64,000 nt of DNA, from positions 1,220,001-1,284,000 of the forward strand of contig JAQPZY010001186.1 in the NCBI GenBank assembly GCA_029931535.1. Reading direction: 5' to 3'. Positions within the stretch are counted from its first letter, which is position 1; every line of letters begins with the position of its first letter. Source of the stretch: Margaritifera margaritifera (lineage: Eukaryota > Mollusca > Bivalvia > Unionida > Margaritiferidae). The notes below the pieces were generated by a model. It was given only the letters and a program-made list of their open reading frames with translations. It had not been told where the DNA came from and did not search any database. Below, piece after piece: positions 25,787 to 38,289 of the stretch. The position numbers and the translations under genes were made by a program.

Positions 25787-26230
25787 TTATATATTGACTT
25801 GCCTCAATGGGTTTAAAACAGAAAAGTTTGTATCAGTGTAAAAAATATGGAAGGCAAATGTTTCTTTCACACTGTTGGGTACATTATATGCACACCAGGT
25901 GGTCATGTAGATGGACCAAAATACAATTTGGTTAGATACAGTACAATTGAGAATAAATTGCGTAGAAGCAGTAGAGCTCTGGGCAAAGTCAATAGCATCT
26001 CTATTAAGCCTTTGGCACACCTTGTTGATGTCTCGTTGTAGCGGCAACGTCAACATGGCAGGAGAATTTCTTTTCTCTGAAAATGTGTTTGAAATAGCTG
26101 AATACATTAGACTAGTTAGAGTGACAGAAAAATACAAAGACCAGCATGTTATGTTAACATGATGATTCTTTTTGATGGAACGGAAGCTATCATGTTGGCA
26201 TACAAGACTTATCAAAATTGGTGTCGTCAC
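25787..26230 (-). repeat. Open segment related to 44040-44180; probable repeat
   Basis: The 147-codon minus-strand ORF looks like a gene at first, but a stretch of it (IVFWSIYMTTWC … VKET) resembles the + strand text at 44040-44150 (IVFLWSICMIAWC … IKET). The underlying DNA is also similar ('tggtccatctacatgaccac' against 'tggtctatctgcatgattgc'). Two dispersed diverged copies suggest an interspersed repeat, not a host gene. The family is not identified. Confidence 0.5.
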
Positions 26231-26249
26231 AAATAAGCAAACATAATGG

Positions 26250-26252
<3 letters not shown>

Positions 26253-26321
<69 letters not shown>
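26253..26321. repeat. (AT)n microsatellite
   Basis: Uninterrupted AT dinucleotides of about 69 bp. Confidence 0.96.
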
Positions 26322-26324
<3 letters not shown>

Positions 26325-26691
26325 AAAATGCTTTAACTTTTTTCTACGCACCACAAGATTGTAATAGTGTTACACATCAAATATATTAAGATATCTATGT
26401 ACATTCCATCAGGAGTTTGTTTGTACCTCAAGTAAATTCATGCATATTATATGCCAATATTTTACATAGGTATTGATTGCATTCAGGTGTTTTATAACTG
26501 GTTGTGTGTGATAGCCAAACCAGTTTGCAATGAATTAAGATTTTAAAAAATGCATAACCTAAGGTATTCACAGATGAAAACGACAATAATTTTAACAAGA
26601 TTCTCGACGGTGAAGCGTCCTCTAAGAAAGAGACTATGATCACCTGAGAGGAATATTTAATGGTCCCGTTCATTGAGACTGTAATTTAAAT

Positions 26692-27102
26692 ATATCCCAG
26701 TATTATTTCACAATTTGTAAAATATATCCCAGTATTACTTCATAATTTGTAAAATATATCCCAGTATTATTTCATAATTTGTAAAATATATCCCAGTATT
26801 ATTTCATAATTTGTAAAATATATCCCAGTATTATTTCACAATTTGTAAAATATATCGCAGTATTATTTCATAATTTGTAAAATATATCCCAGTATTATTT
26901 CATAATTTGTAAATTATATCCCAGTATTATTTCACAGTTTGTAAAATATATCCCTGTATTATTTCATAATTTGTAAAATATATCCCAGTATTATTTCACA
27001 ATTTGTAAAATATATCTCGGTATTATTTCAAAATTTATAACATATATCCCAGTATTATTTCATAATTTGTAAAATATATCCCAGTATTATTTCTTAATTT
27101 GC
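26692..27102. repeat. 32-bp minisatellite, about 13 copies
   Basis: The unit is atatatcccagtattatttc plus ataatttgtaaa. The copies are highly similar, with scattered point changes. Confidence 0.93.
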
Positions 27103-27578
27103 CCGCTTATGACAGTCATTTGTTCATCAAAACATTTGTAAAAAATGATTGAATAATGTACTAAGAATCTTACATAATAATGATCACAGCCATATTTCAT
27201 TCAGCTACGATTTCCTAGTCGATAGATTCACGACGGATAGCAAGAAAACAACCGTGAAAAGAGCTATCTGAGATTTTGAATACTATTGTTTTATTTATTT
27301 TCCCTATACAACTTCATTCCAAGGTAAGTAGCTGTAATGGCAACTTTTGTAACGAGTGTGGCTAGTGGCACAAATGTATTAACAACTAAGCAGGCACTAT
27401 GCATTCTCGTTGCACTAAAAGTGCAAGAGATGCTGCGCAGTTATGCTGTGCAGATGCTACACTATTTAACTTTTCTTCATCCTTTTGAGACATTTCCAAC
27501 TGTTAAACTATTCATGATATCCTATCTATTTCACGAGTGAATACTATTTTAACATTTCATTCTTATGGTTTAAAAATC

Positions 27579-27653
<75 letters not shown>

Positions 27654-28231
27654 CGTGTTGGTCCTCTAGAGATGGATCTTGTACATAAAACATGCCCTCA
27701 ATACCCTCTCTCTTCAAGTCTTGTGTAGAACGCTTTTCCCTCTCAAACTGTATCTTGTAAGGTTTCTTTGAAGATTTCTCTGGAAGCGTCGTGTATGTCA
27801 TCTTCCTTTTATCGTTTTTACTTTCTCAGCCTAAGCGTACGTTGAGTAGACATTTATCACTGTCAAGATGTACTTGTATTCATTGCTGTTTTTGTATATG
27901 TTTGCATGTTAATAATGTCTGCCTGACACTGGTCATCCACGTGACGTACACCTTTCTATGTTGCTTGTGTATTGTGTAGTTAGATTGACCAGTTAACCAT
28001 TATTTCAATTCTGCGTTGTTTATTTTATTTTTGTCCCGTTTAATTTGTTCCCACAATATATTGATATTTATGTAAGCCACTGTCGTTGTATGACCGTAGT
28101 AAACATGTTTTGCATACTATTCTATGTCTGGCTCTGAAAAGTCCAATTTTGGTGAGGCTACTCCGCCTCCGATGGCAGTCATTTAAAACGGTCTAAAAGC
28201 ATCCAGAGAATACTTTTCGCGTGATAAATTT
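27103..28231. other. Intergenic with (TA)n at 27580-27650
   Basis: Apart from a TA microsatellite of about 71 bp I see no feature. The Tyr/Ile-alternating ORFs come from that microsatellite. Confidence 0.6.
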
Positions 28232-29015
28232 ATCATACACTTCAACTACATCATAAACTTCATACACTGACAGCTGCTTCATAAACTTCATACACTGACA
28301 GCTGCTTCATAAACTTCATACACTGACAGCTGCTTCATAAACTTCATACACTGACAGCTGATCATAAACTTCATACACTGACAGCTGCTTCATAAACTTC
28401 ATACACTGACAGCTGTTTCATAAACTTCAAACACTGACAGCTGCTTCATAAACTTCAAACACTGACAGATGCTTCATAAACTTCAAACACTAACAGCTGC
28501 TTCATAAACTTCAAACGCTGACAGCTGCTTCATAAACTTCAAACACTGACAGCTGCTTCATAAACTTCATACACTGACAGCTGCTTCCTAAACTTCAAAC
28601 ACTGACATCTTTTTCATGCACTGACAGCTACTTTATACAATGACAGCTACGTCATACACTTCATATACTTTCAGCTACTTCATACACTTACAGCTACTTT
28701 ATACACTTCATATACTTTCAGATACTTCATACACTGACAGCTACTTTATGCATGGTCAGCTACTTCATACACTTCATACACTGACAGTTATTTCATAAAC
28801 TGTTTACACTGACAGCTGCTTTTTCATACACTAACATATACTTTATACAGTGCAATGCACTGACAACTACTTCATAAACTGTTTGCACTTACAACTTCAG
28901 AAATTTCATACATTGACAGATATTTCATATACTGACAATTACAACATAAACTTCATACATTGACAGCTACTTCATACACTACATACACTGACAGTTTCTT
29001 CATATGCTTCATATA
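28232..29015. repeat. 28-bp minisatellite, degenerate 3' half
   Basis: The unit is cttcataaacttcatacact plus gacagctg. Copies are tight up to about 28600, then decay into variable-length units (…ctacttcatacactgacag…). Confidence 0.9.
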
Positions 29016-29641
29016 TTGTGGGGCAAGTAATGTTTGTAGTAACATTTAACGTTTTTGGAAGGCAAGCTTTCAATAGCACGATAACATGATAATAGGTGGT
29101 CTAGTGGTTTCATATACTTGTGGGCGGAGCAGGTGTGTGTAAAGAGTAATGGCAGAGCAGGCATTTGAATTAATCAGTCAATCATTTTTGTTATTTGTTG
29201 TGCGTGGGCAATAACGCACATCAAAAATGTCCATACTATTTAAATGTAACTAGCGGTCCAGCTCTGTCATTATTTACCTATTCGATGACACAAGAGATAT
29301 CCAAAGCAGCAAAGAAAACTGTCCTCTTGTTTTGATACGTAAAACATACCTAATATTCGTTTCGATTAATAACACAATGCCATTTTGGGAGCTTATTTTC
29401 TTTTGTGTTCAATTGGGAGTTCGGTTTAGTTGGGCCAGATTGTTCTGGATATATAATGTTCCGTGTAAATATCATGTCATAAAATATAAGCACTCCATAT
29501 CATTCAAACACAAACCAGTTTGAATGCATCTTATTTCTTTTTACATCGCCTGTATATTACTAATTCTATATTTTTCGGGTTTATGTAAGATATTGTTTAA
29601 GCTGAAAAGGGTGCATGCTAGAAAGAATAAAGACCCATTAT
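29016..29641. other. Intergenic, no feature seen
   Basis: No coding or repeat structure recognised. Confidence 0.35.
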
Positions 29642-29820
29642 GTGGTAGATCAGTTGGTAGGGCATCAGACTCGTAAACCAAGGGTCACGAGTTCGATACC
29701 CGTCCAGGCCAGCCCAGACTGGTTTCCTCGGTTTGTCCTTGGGAAATGAATTTAGCACCCTCATACTCGGTATGATATAGCCAATTATGTGTTGAAAGTA
29801 CCTTTAAAATCAAACAAACG
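29642..29820 (+). mobile_element. tRNA-headed SINE, second family
   Basis: The head carries an A-box-like 'agatcagttggtagggcatc', an anticodon-arm-like 'cagactcgtaaacc', and a B-box 'gagttcgatacccg'. A body 'ctggtttcctcggtttgtcc' and an A/C tail 'aaaatcaaacaaacg' follow. The acceptor-stem ends do not pair, so this is not a functional tRNA gene. The family differs from 2895 and 46012. Confidence 0.75.
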
Positions 29821-30221
29821 AGCCAAGCAATCATCTTTCCGTGTATTTGCTAGAGGATGGTTTTCATTTGTCCAAGATTAGGTCCCGCAATATTCTCTTA
29901 AGATTTTTAGCACCAAGAATTTTGACAGTTTACGATTTTGCACAGGATATAATCACAGATCATAAAACTTCCAGAATTGCCTTGTACTTAGCTTTTGTTG
30001 CATAATAAATTTGTCAGTGATATTCAAATACTCTAACTACAATATTTGAGAATGAGTGTTTAAGCTTCGGTCAGAGCTCTGTGTTCTAACACTTTTGAAA
30101 ATGCAGGATCATGATATATCATCATTTGTGTGAGACACGTGATAAGCTGCTTTGCTCAAAATTCTACTAGATTACTTGCAATATATGTAAATGTTACTGA
30201 TTCTAATCCCCACTGACTGAA

Positions 30222-30370
<149 letters not shown>

Positions 30371-30576
30371 TTACTATGTGTTCCTTTCTTACCTTATATA
30401 ATCACATCTCAAGTTATGGATGACCATTGATGGGCTGGCGACCGATTCAGAGAGAGTCATATACTCTCCATCACTAATAGCCATGGAAATCGTATAAACT
30501 TCGATCTCATTAAGTACTTCTTACCTATATCGATTTAATTTTCCTCTACATGTTGGCGTTTTGTATCTTGCAAAAG

Positions 30577-30581
<5 letters not shown>

Positions 30582-30637
<56 letters not shown>
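30582..30637. repeat. (CT)n microsatellite
   Basis: Uninterrupted CT run. Confidence 0.96.
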
Positions 30638-30640
<3 letters not shown>

Positions 30641-30816
30641 GTTGTTGTTTTTGCTCTTAATTTAGTGAATTAAATAGTGTATGCCATGCACGTCATGTTA
30701 CAGCATCGTGCACAACAAAGATCGGGCTGTTTAGTGTTCGCATTGTCGATATTAGGCTTTCGGGCCTGACATTTTTCTTGACATATTTGACTGAACTCCC
30801 CATTTGATTTTGACTT

Positions 30817-30821
<5 letters not shown>

Positions 30822-30902
<81 letters not shown>
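30822..30902. repeat. (TA)n microsatellite
   Basis: Uninterrupted TA run of about 80 bp. Confidence 0.96.
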
Positions 30903-30903
<1 letters not shown>

Positions 30904-31084
30904 CTTTTGCAAGAATAAAAGAAAAATAAAATTAATATTTTCTTCTGCTTTTGTAACGCATATTCATGTGCTCATGAATGGACAAGTGTTTTCGTCTATT
31001 TAAAGAAGTAATTTGGAAAAAAGGTTGTAAGTACTACCATATGTATTTATCTTTAAATCCTTATATTCATGCAGGATTTACGTA

Positions 31085-31369
31085 TTCCCGTGGTCAGCTC
31101 TAGACCGGAAATGACTAAAAGACTTACAATGTACATCTCTAAATAGACCCATGTCGAGCACAAGTTCATCACAGTGTCCAGTTGTATGGCACGTTATGCG
31201 TGTAATTGCAGGGAAACGACTAGATGCGGAAGTGTTGTAGCGTTGAAACACAGAGTAAACGGAGAAGAATAATTTGTTATTGTTCTACCATCTTTACTAC
31301 AAGAATAGCTCTACAACAATGTCGCACTTCTGTCTTATCTTTGGTATCAGGTGTACGCAATAAGAAAAG
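31085..31369 (+). other. Possible 5' UTR exon of the secreted-protein gene
   Basis: This stretch is less A+T-rich than its surroundings and ends in a consensus donor, aagaaaag|gtaagt (GT at 31370). The next good acceptor, tctgttttccag (ends 34979), lies 23 bp before the signal-peptide ATG at 35003. A non-coding leader exon here would therefore fit. The left limit is arbitrary. A 14-codon upstream ORF (ATG near 31319) lies inside. Confidence 0.3.
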
Positions 31370-31385
31370 GTAAGTTTTAACTTTT

Positions 31386-32597
31386 TAAAAATCTCTCTGC
31401 CAGAAAACATTTTTAGCGCTCAACCTTGAATTATATTTAAGATCTACTAAGATAAATAAGTGATTTATATTTTGTTTTATTTAATGACGAGTCATGATTG
31501 GCAGGAAATGGGAACCACCGTTTTATTTCGTTAAAACACATTGTTTACTGGTATATGGCTAAGATTGTAAAAACAAAGAAAAATAGCTTCGTATTTCTTC
31601 TTGGTGAGAGAAATGTTTGTAGCCATGGGGAAAAGTTGAGAGTGAAATTTTGCTATTATATATGTATATGTTTTGACATGTATGACAATTGACAATTTCT
31701 ACACAATCTAATCAAATATCTTCAGCTTTTGTATTCAATAAATCGTTGTACATGAAGGTGATAAGATATTTTGACTAAACCGCATCCCACTTAAATATTT
31801 ATGTCCCTGTTTGTAAGGAATCGTGCTCTTTGTCTTCGCCATATGGAGTCGTATCCCTTTAATCAATTCCCGACTTTGCAATTGAAGGCATTTAATTAGA
31901 TGGTTACCATCATGACAGTTGGATCCAGACATCTTATTGCGTGTGTATTTGTGCCCCACTACGGCAGATCTGCTGCCGTCTGTCCGCACATTCGTAAGTC
32001 CGTACATACACCCCGAATCCATTTTAGCGCAACGACACAAAAAATTATTGGACTTATAGCTATAACATTGTCCACACTTTATTGTGGTTTTTTAATACAT
32101 TACCTGATTGGATTTTCAGGCCATTACAGCAATTTTTAAATTTTGTTGTACACATTTTTTAACATATTTGCACATTTTGTACAAACTTTAGGAAAAATCA
32201 TGTGAGGCAGACAAATTAAATTTTCTCTGCATGTTTGCGTCCATAAATAGATGACCCTATTAGATTTTCATGCCATTAAAACAATTTTTTAATTGTTCTG
32301 AATTTCTGGGACTTTCACTTTTTTGTTGTACTATGGGTGCATACGTTTTTACAAACGCAAATCTTTTAAGTAGACAAAATACTTAAAATCTGCTTATGTT
32401 TACGCAACTTATCATTTTGGCAGTTTAACACAATCATTAACTAGAGGTGCGACGCTTTTAAATACAGACTATAACTGTAGTTGCATTTTCGCGCTGAATA
32501 TATATATTCTTACACGCAACAACGAAAAGTCAACCCGAAAACCTCGAAATTTAGATTACGGGAAATACGTATTCACAGTAGAATAAGAAGGCAACGT
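31386..32597. other. No feature recognised
   Basis: Small ORFs on both strands (for example 31735-32040 minus) lack domain or splice support. Confidence 0.35.
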
Positions 32598-33187
32598 CTT
32601 CAAGATGTGCAATGGCTTGTTGTGCGATTTATTTTGATGACCCACACTTTAAGTTGTACAATAGTTTGTTATGGGATTTATTTTGATGACCCACACTTCA
32701 AATTGTACAATGGCTTGTTATAGAATTTATTTTGATGACCCACACTTCAAGTTATACAATGGCTTGTTATGGGATTTATTTTGATGACCCACACTTCAAG
32801 TTATACAATGGCTTGTTATGGGATTTATTTTGATGACCCACACTTCAGGTTATACAATGGCTTATTATTTAATTTATTTTGATGATCCACACTTCAAGTT
32901 ATACAATGGCTTGTTATGGGATATATTTTGATGATCCACACTTCAAATTGTACAATGGCTTGTTATAGGATTTATTTTGATGAACCACACTTCAATTTGT
33001 ACAATGGCTTGTTATGGGATTTATTTTGATGACCCACACTTCAAGTTATACAATGGCGTGTTATGGGATTTATTTTGATGACCCACACTTCAAGTTATAC
33101 AATGGCATGTTATGGGATTTTTTTTGCTGACCCACACTTCAAGTTATACAATGGCTTGTTATAGGATTTATTTTGATGACCCACACC
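32598..33187. repeat. 49-bp minisatellite, about 12 copies
   Basis: The unit is gcttgttatgggatttattt plus tgatgacccacacttcaagttatacaatg split over the repeat. Copies vary by point changes. Confidence 0.93.
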
Positions 33188-33295
33188 TCCTTTTACATAA
33201 AGAGTATTCTTTTCTTTCTTTGCGATGTCATACCAAATTCACCAGTTGCAGACTGTACACAAGAATGAAACTAGTATCGTCATCTTCTCATTCCT

Positions 33296-33299
<4 letters not shown>

Positions 33300-33337
<38 letters not shown>

Positions 33338-33361
33338 CACACACTCACACATACACACATC
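33300..33361. repeat. (AC)n microsatellite
   Basis: An AC run with late interruptions (aaacgcacacactcacacat). Confidence 0.95.
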
Positions 33362-33544
33362 TCTCCCTTTTCGTCTGTACATCATTTGTGTTTTGTAAAG
33401 ATTTGTAAAAATCTTCCCCGTATCTTTCGTTATGTCTGTCCATCTGTCCGACCGTATGTCTGTACAATCTTCGTTTACATATTTACAAATATTCATGGAT
33501 ATAAGACACTACGCGTTTCTTTTTATTAGTGATTGAAAACTTTT

Positions 33545-33905
33545 CTTGTAATGAATTCTCCTTAATAAATATGACCTATATACACAAACAGTGTATAATA
33601 TATTCAATGAATAATCTATAATAAATATGACGTATTACACAATAAATAAATATGACGTATATACACAATAAATAAATATGACGTATATACACAATAAATA
33701 AATATGACGTATATACACAATAAATAAATATGACGTATATACACAAACAGTGTATAATATATTCAATGAATTCTCCTTAATAAATATGACGTATATACAC
33801 AAACAGTGTAATGAATTCTCCTTAATAAATATGACGTATATACACAAACAGTGTAATTAATTCTCCTTAATAAATATGACGTATATACACAAACAGTGTA
33901 TAGTA
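33545..33905. repeat. Tandem repeat with two nested periods
   Basis: A 24-25-bp unit (aataaatatgacgtatatac + aca) is embedded in a longer unit that adds 'aaacagtgtataatatattc' and 'aatgaattctccttaat'. Confidence 0.88.
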
Positions 33906-34156
33906 TATTCAATCGCAATCTCATTTCAAGGCATTGCCAGGGCTGTTCTAAGAGACGGGCGATACAGGCGACCGCGCAGGGCTCCTAGTCCCGACGGATT
34001 TCGCGGATCAAATTCTTGTATTCTGTATTTTACTTAAATAAACGTACAGCTTATTCATTAAAATACCTATGTTTAGTTATTATTCTCATGACTATTAATA
34101 CATTTTTAACAAATAAACAGTTTGTAGTGTTGTTTTGTTTTCTTGTTTTATTTTGA

Positions 34157-34186
34157 TTTTTTTTTTTTTTTTGGAGGGGGGGGGGG
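34157..34186. repeat. T-run/G-run homopolymer junction
   Basis: About 16 T are followed by gga and about 11 G. Similar junctions occur near 53570 and 61690 and, in reverse complement, at 10239-10267. Confidence 0.9.
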
Positions 34187-34298
34187 TGCCAAAAGCGACA
34201 CTTACCCGGGGCGCCGTTTCATCCAGCGCAAACTTGCGACGTACCGCCGCCACTCTTTTCCAAACGGTTTAGATTAGAGAAGAAATTATGTTATTTAG

Positions 34299-34378
34299 GT
34301 CAGATAAGCATCACGGTCTTCACAGTACATACGGTAAAGTCAGATAAGCATGACGGTTTTCACAGTACATACGGTAAA
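34299..34378. repeat. 40-bp direct duplication
   Basis: Two copies of gtcagataagcatgacggtt plus ttcacagtacatacggtaaa with three mismatches. Confidence 0.93.
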
Positions 34379-34768
34379 ATATCCCCTAAGTGTGGTAGTC
34401 TTTGGTCATTAACAAGAATCAGAGTCGATTTATAACATGTAATAACTCGTAATTACCTGTCCTACAATGCTTTAATGTCTTGTTTCTGTGTACAGGATTG
34501 AATTTATACATACATTTATCAGGAAGGTAGCACAATAATAGTAACAATCTGAGTCGTATTTATTTATTTATTAGTGTTGGTTTATACTCATGCGTAATTA
34601 AATATTTCTTAATATTTCAATTTTATTTCCTTTTTAATATTTTGAAATCGTTCAACTGACTTGGCCGTTTCTCAGCTTAGTACTTTCTACACCAAGTACA
34701 TGGATTAAATGTTTTTAATTATGTAGACACACACGCATACAAATGTGGCCTAATACAATTTGTATCCC

Positions 34769-34890
<122 letters not shown>

Positions 34891-35002
34891 GGCTCTTTTG
34901 CAGTAACTTCTTAAATCTATTTTCAGTTTCCCTGTCTCGTCTGATTGCCTCAAAAATACATGAAATGTCTGTTTTCCAGTAGTTGAAAATTTAGCCACAG
35001 AC

Positions 35003-35177
35003 ATGGCTTTCCACATCTCATTCTGTACCCTACTGATGCTGTTTTTCCCGCCAATTCTGGGGCAAATGACACTCGGGTCACCTGCAACTACGGCAACAGA
35101 GAAAACGGATGACGCAAGCCCACAAGCTGGCGGCATTAATCTAGGAAACAGCTTCTTTCTAAGGGACCTAAGTCAAG
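35003..35177 (+). CDS. Secreted low-complexity protein, signal-peptide exon
   Basis: ATG at 35003 starts MAFHISFCTLLMLFFPPILG, a clear secretory signal peptide. Cleavage is likely after about residue 20 (LG|Q). A Thr/Ala/Asp-rich stretch and FFLRDLSQ follow. The exon ends at caag|gttaat with one base of a split codon, 58 complete codons. The acceptor tctgttttccag at 34979 sits 23 bp upstream of the ATG. Splicing to 46445 directly, or through 43521-43637, keeps the frame (all junctions phase 1). That gives a protein of about 935 or 974 residues that leaves by the secretory pathway. I do not recognise the family. Confidence 0.7.
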
Positions 35178-35198
35178 GTTAATCTTTACATTTTTGCT

Positions 35199-36850
35199 AA
35201 CCTCGTAACGCCAAGTGAGCGTATGGTATTGTCTTGCTTGAGTCGTCCAATGTGTGTAGTGAGTTGTCCGTCAGCATTGGCTATTTTCATATTCTCAAAA
35301 ACCACTGGACCAATTTCAACGAAATCAGTCTGGGAGAGGCCTTTAAAGTTTATACAACTCGATTTACCATCAAATATGGCTGCCGTTCTTAACAAAGCAA
35401 ACCCTTTTAAACAACATCTCAGAATTTCAAACCATTTGACAGAAAGCACCCTAGCACTAACACCTTTCAAATATGTAACAATCATGGCAATCTTCTATTT
35501 ACATAAATGACACCGATCCGCCATCAAATATGGTCACCGTTACTAAAAATAGTAAAACTCTCAAACGACTTCTCAAAAATTGCTGAACATAATTTGACCA
35601 AATTTGAGAGAAAACACCATGACATGAAGACGTTTCATGTTTGTACAATGATAAACACCCCCCAATGGCCCCCAATTTATTTTTTTTAAATTTTTTTTTT
35701 TATTACAAAAAATAAACAGTATTTGGTCCCATTCATAGGCAGCATCTTAGCATGATTGTCTCTTTGAATGTTTACAAATGATTTTAATCCGCCATCATAT
35801 ATGGTCCCGGTTACTGAAAAGAGAAAAAGATTTGAATGCGTTCTTCTCCAAACCTCTCGACAGAATAGGACTAAATTCCAAAGGCAGCAGTCCACATATG
35901 GATTTCAACAACTTCTTCTCCAAAACTACCAAACAGAATCAAATCAAATTTGATAAAAGCATATTCGCAAGAACGCCTTTTAAATGTACACAAATGATTC
36001 CAATCCGCTATCAAATATAGCCTCTCTTACTTAAAATAGAAAAATCTTCAAGCGATTTCATCTCAACAATCGCATGACCGATTATTTTCAAAAGCAATCT
36101 GACTTAAAGGTCAATAAAATTTGTATAATTGCTGCAGTCTGCCAACAAGTATGGCCTCCATTATTCAAAATAGAAGCAATAAATGTAGAACGGTTTCTTC
36201 TAAAAAATTGTTTAAAAAAAAGAACGCAAAAATTAAATTGAATTAATTTCCTCGAAAGTATACTGGTGTGAAGCCATTTCAAACTTGTACAAATGATGCC
36301 TAACCGCCATTACTAAATAAAATCCGGACACCGCTTTAAATGAGCATATATAAGAAAGCTTCCTGGCACAAAGACTTTTCAAGTTTGCACAAATGATGCC
36401 ATTCCACGGTCAAGTATGGCTGCCATTATTAAAACATAAAAACCTTTAAGTAACTTCTTCTCAAAAAAGCACATAACTAAATTTGATCACATTGGACAGA
36501 AAGCATCATCCCTGTATTGTGGCCTTAATTTGTATAAATGATGCAGATATGCAGTACAATATGGCCGTTATTACTAAAAAATAGATAAAATCTATTAATG
36601 ACTTCATATTAAAAACTGCTCAACAGAATTTGACCAAATTTGATTTAAAAAAAAGGCATTCTGATTTTAAAGTTCATTTAAGTTTTTAAAAATCATCCCG
36701 ATCCGCCCCTTAGTATGGCTGAAGATAGCAGTGGTGGAGAAACTTTCAAAGAACTGTTTTTTCATAACTATCCATATAATTTAAATAAATTTGGATGAAA
36801 ACACTCTACTTACCCAGCTTTCTTAACCAACCGATCTTGCCTTTGGCTTT
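35199..36850. repeat. Mollusc-type modular interspersed repeat
   Basis: It starts like 21799 ('gccaagtgagcgtatggtat') and then repeats modules with 'acaaatgatgcc', 'ccgccatcaaatatggtcac', 'actaaaaatag' and 'aatttgatcaaa'. All ORFs here on both strands fall in this repeat. It lies just downstream of the signal-peptide exon, in the intron. Confidence 0.8.
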
Positions 36851-36983
36851 TAGGTCAATGTAAGCCAGGAAAGCGATCTCAAGCCCACATGTGCCCCCTT
36901 TTTTATAGCTAGAATAATATATTTTACTTTAAAATAAACATTTCCGACTAAAATTTTCTTTCTTCTGTATTTGCATTCTACCT

Positions 36984-37172
36984 AGACATATCATGCCGAT
37001 ACTAGACTAATCATATTTATTCTTATTTTTAACATTTTCGCATTAGGTACGAGAACATTAAAAAATCAAAGTTAAAAATTAAGTAGAACAGCAAGTCTTG
37101 GGGTGTTTAAAAATTCAAAATTAAAAATCGCTAGACCATTCATATTCTTTATTATTTGTATTGTTCTCGTAA
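36984..37172 (+). repeat. Left terminal inverted repeat of Polinton 1
   Basis: Begins agacatatcatgccgatact after target duplication CTACCT (36978-36983). Shared blocks with the reverse complement of the right end include 'atactagac', 'gtacgaga.catta', 'agac/agtc…gggt.tttt', 'tagaccattc/tagatcactc' and 'attgttctcgta/atattctcgta'. Confidence 0.82.
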
Positions 37173-37468
37173 CATTACTAGAAGACGAAGCATCACCGAA
37201 TGTGGACTCAAAGATATTATTTCAAACACGAAAAATATATCTTGACCAATCCGACAATGAAGATAATTAGCGAACACTTATTTAATTTCTTTTACTGAAC
37301 ATAAATAATGGCACAAAGCTACATTGTCTTGATTTCAACAGTTCTCAGAGAGGTAATATAAATATTTAATGAATATAATAACATGCAAGTAAAATATAGT
37401 AAATGTTAGTTGGGTTGAACACAGAAAGAGAATAAAAGTGTTAACTTGTTGATTTGAAACATTAAAAT

Positions 37469-37543
37469 GATACATTCCAATATTTCATAAAAGATACATT
37501 CTAATATTTCATAAAAGATACATTCCAATATTTCATAAAAGAT
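37469..37543. repeat. 24-bp tandem repeat, 3 copies
   Basis: Three copies of gatacattccaatatttcat plus aaaa. Confidence 0.92.
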
Positions 37544-37764
37544 GCAGGTTTACAGACTGCATTTAATTATGATAACATTGAAATAGTGCAGTATGAGGAA
37601 GGAATAAATTGCATATTTGATGTGGACAAATGCACACATTTGTATTATGCTACATTTTACAGAATAATATGAAAAGCTTGTCAATTTTACAAGGTCGGTT
37701 TACAATCATTCAGCAAAAGCAGAGATAGAATTTATGGAGTACAAAGTCTGATAAAAAACAACGC

Positions 37765-37905
37765 ATAGTGACTCAATACAAGGAATAACTGTATTGAGTC
37801 ACTGTCTAAAACAACAAATAGTGACTCAATAAAAGAAATAACTGTATTGAGTCACTATCTAAAACAACGCATAGTGACTCAATACAAGAAATAACTATTT
37901 TAGAT
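37765..37905. repeat. Tandem array of three hairpins inside Polinton 1
   Basis: Three units of about 60 bp each contain 'tagtgactcaata' and, 11-12 nt later, its complement 'gtattgagtcacta'. Each unit can fold into a stem of about 12-14 bp; the third has lost its right arm. 'aaacaacgcatag' separates the units. Confidence 0.9.
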
Positions 37906-38289
37906 TCAACTTTAGAAATAGAAAATTTTTACATAATTCTAAAATCATTTGTACGTTTGAAAAAAAAATAAAGAAACGTTGCAAATTGTTGAAAATAAAA
38001 GTACCCGCTTTTTGATAATATTTAAATACAATTTATCAAGCATAAAATATTACCTGGATTTTTTGTTTCATATACACCATTTTAAAAAACTGACGTCGAA
38101 GACGGCGTATCTTCAGAAGATGGACTTTGAAAAGTTAAGTTGCTTACACAAATATTAATCATGTGTGCGAACACATTAAACGGAACGAAAAGAAAATAAA
38201 ATACAGTGAATTGAATGAATGCTTAAATGGACAATTTACTTACACATTACACAAGCAAGCGAGAAAAAGATTTCCATATAAAAGGGTCT

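Noticed and set aside
27537..27801. Tyr/Ile-alternating ORFs (also at 30223, 34743, 51705)
   Set aside because: Translations of (TA)n microsatellites.
29642..29715. tRNA gene (CGT anticodon-like)
   Set aside because: A and B boxes are present but the acceptor-stem ends do not pair, and a SINE body and tail follow.
35186..36020. Several 60-100-codon ORFs on both strands
   Set aside because: All lie in the modular interspersed repeat 35199-36850.
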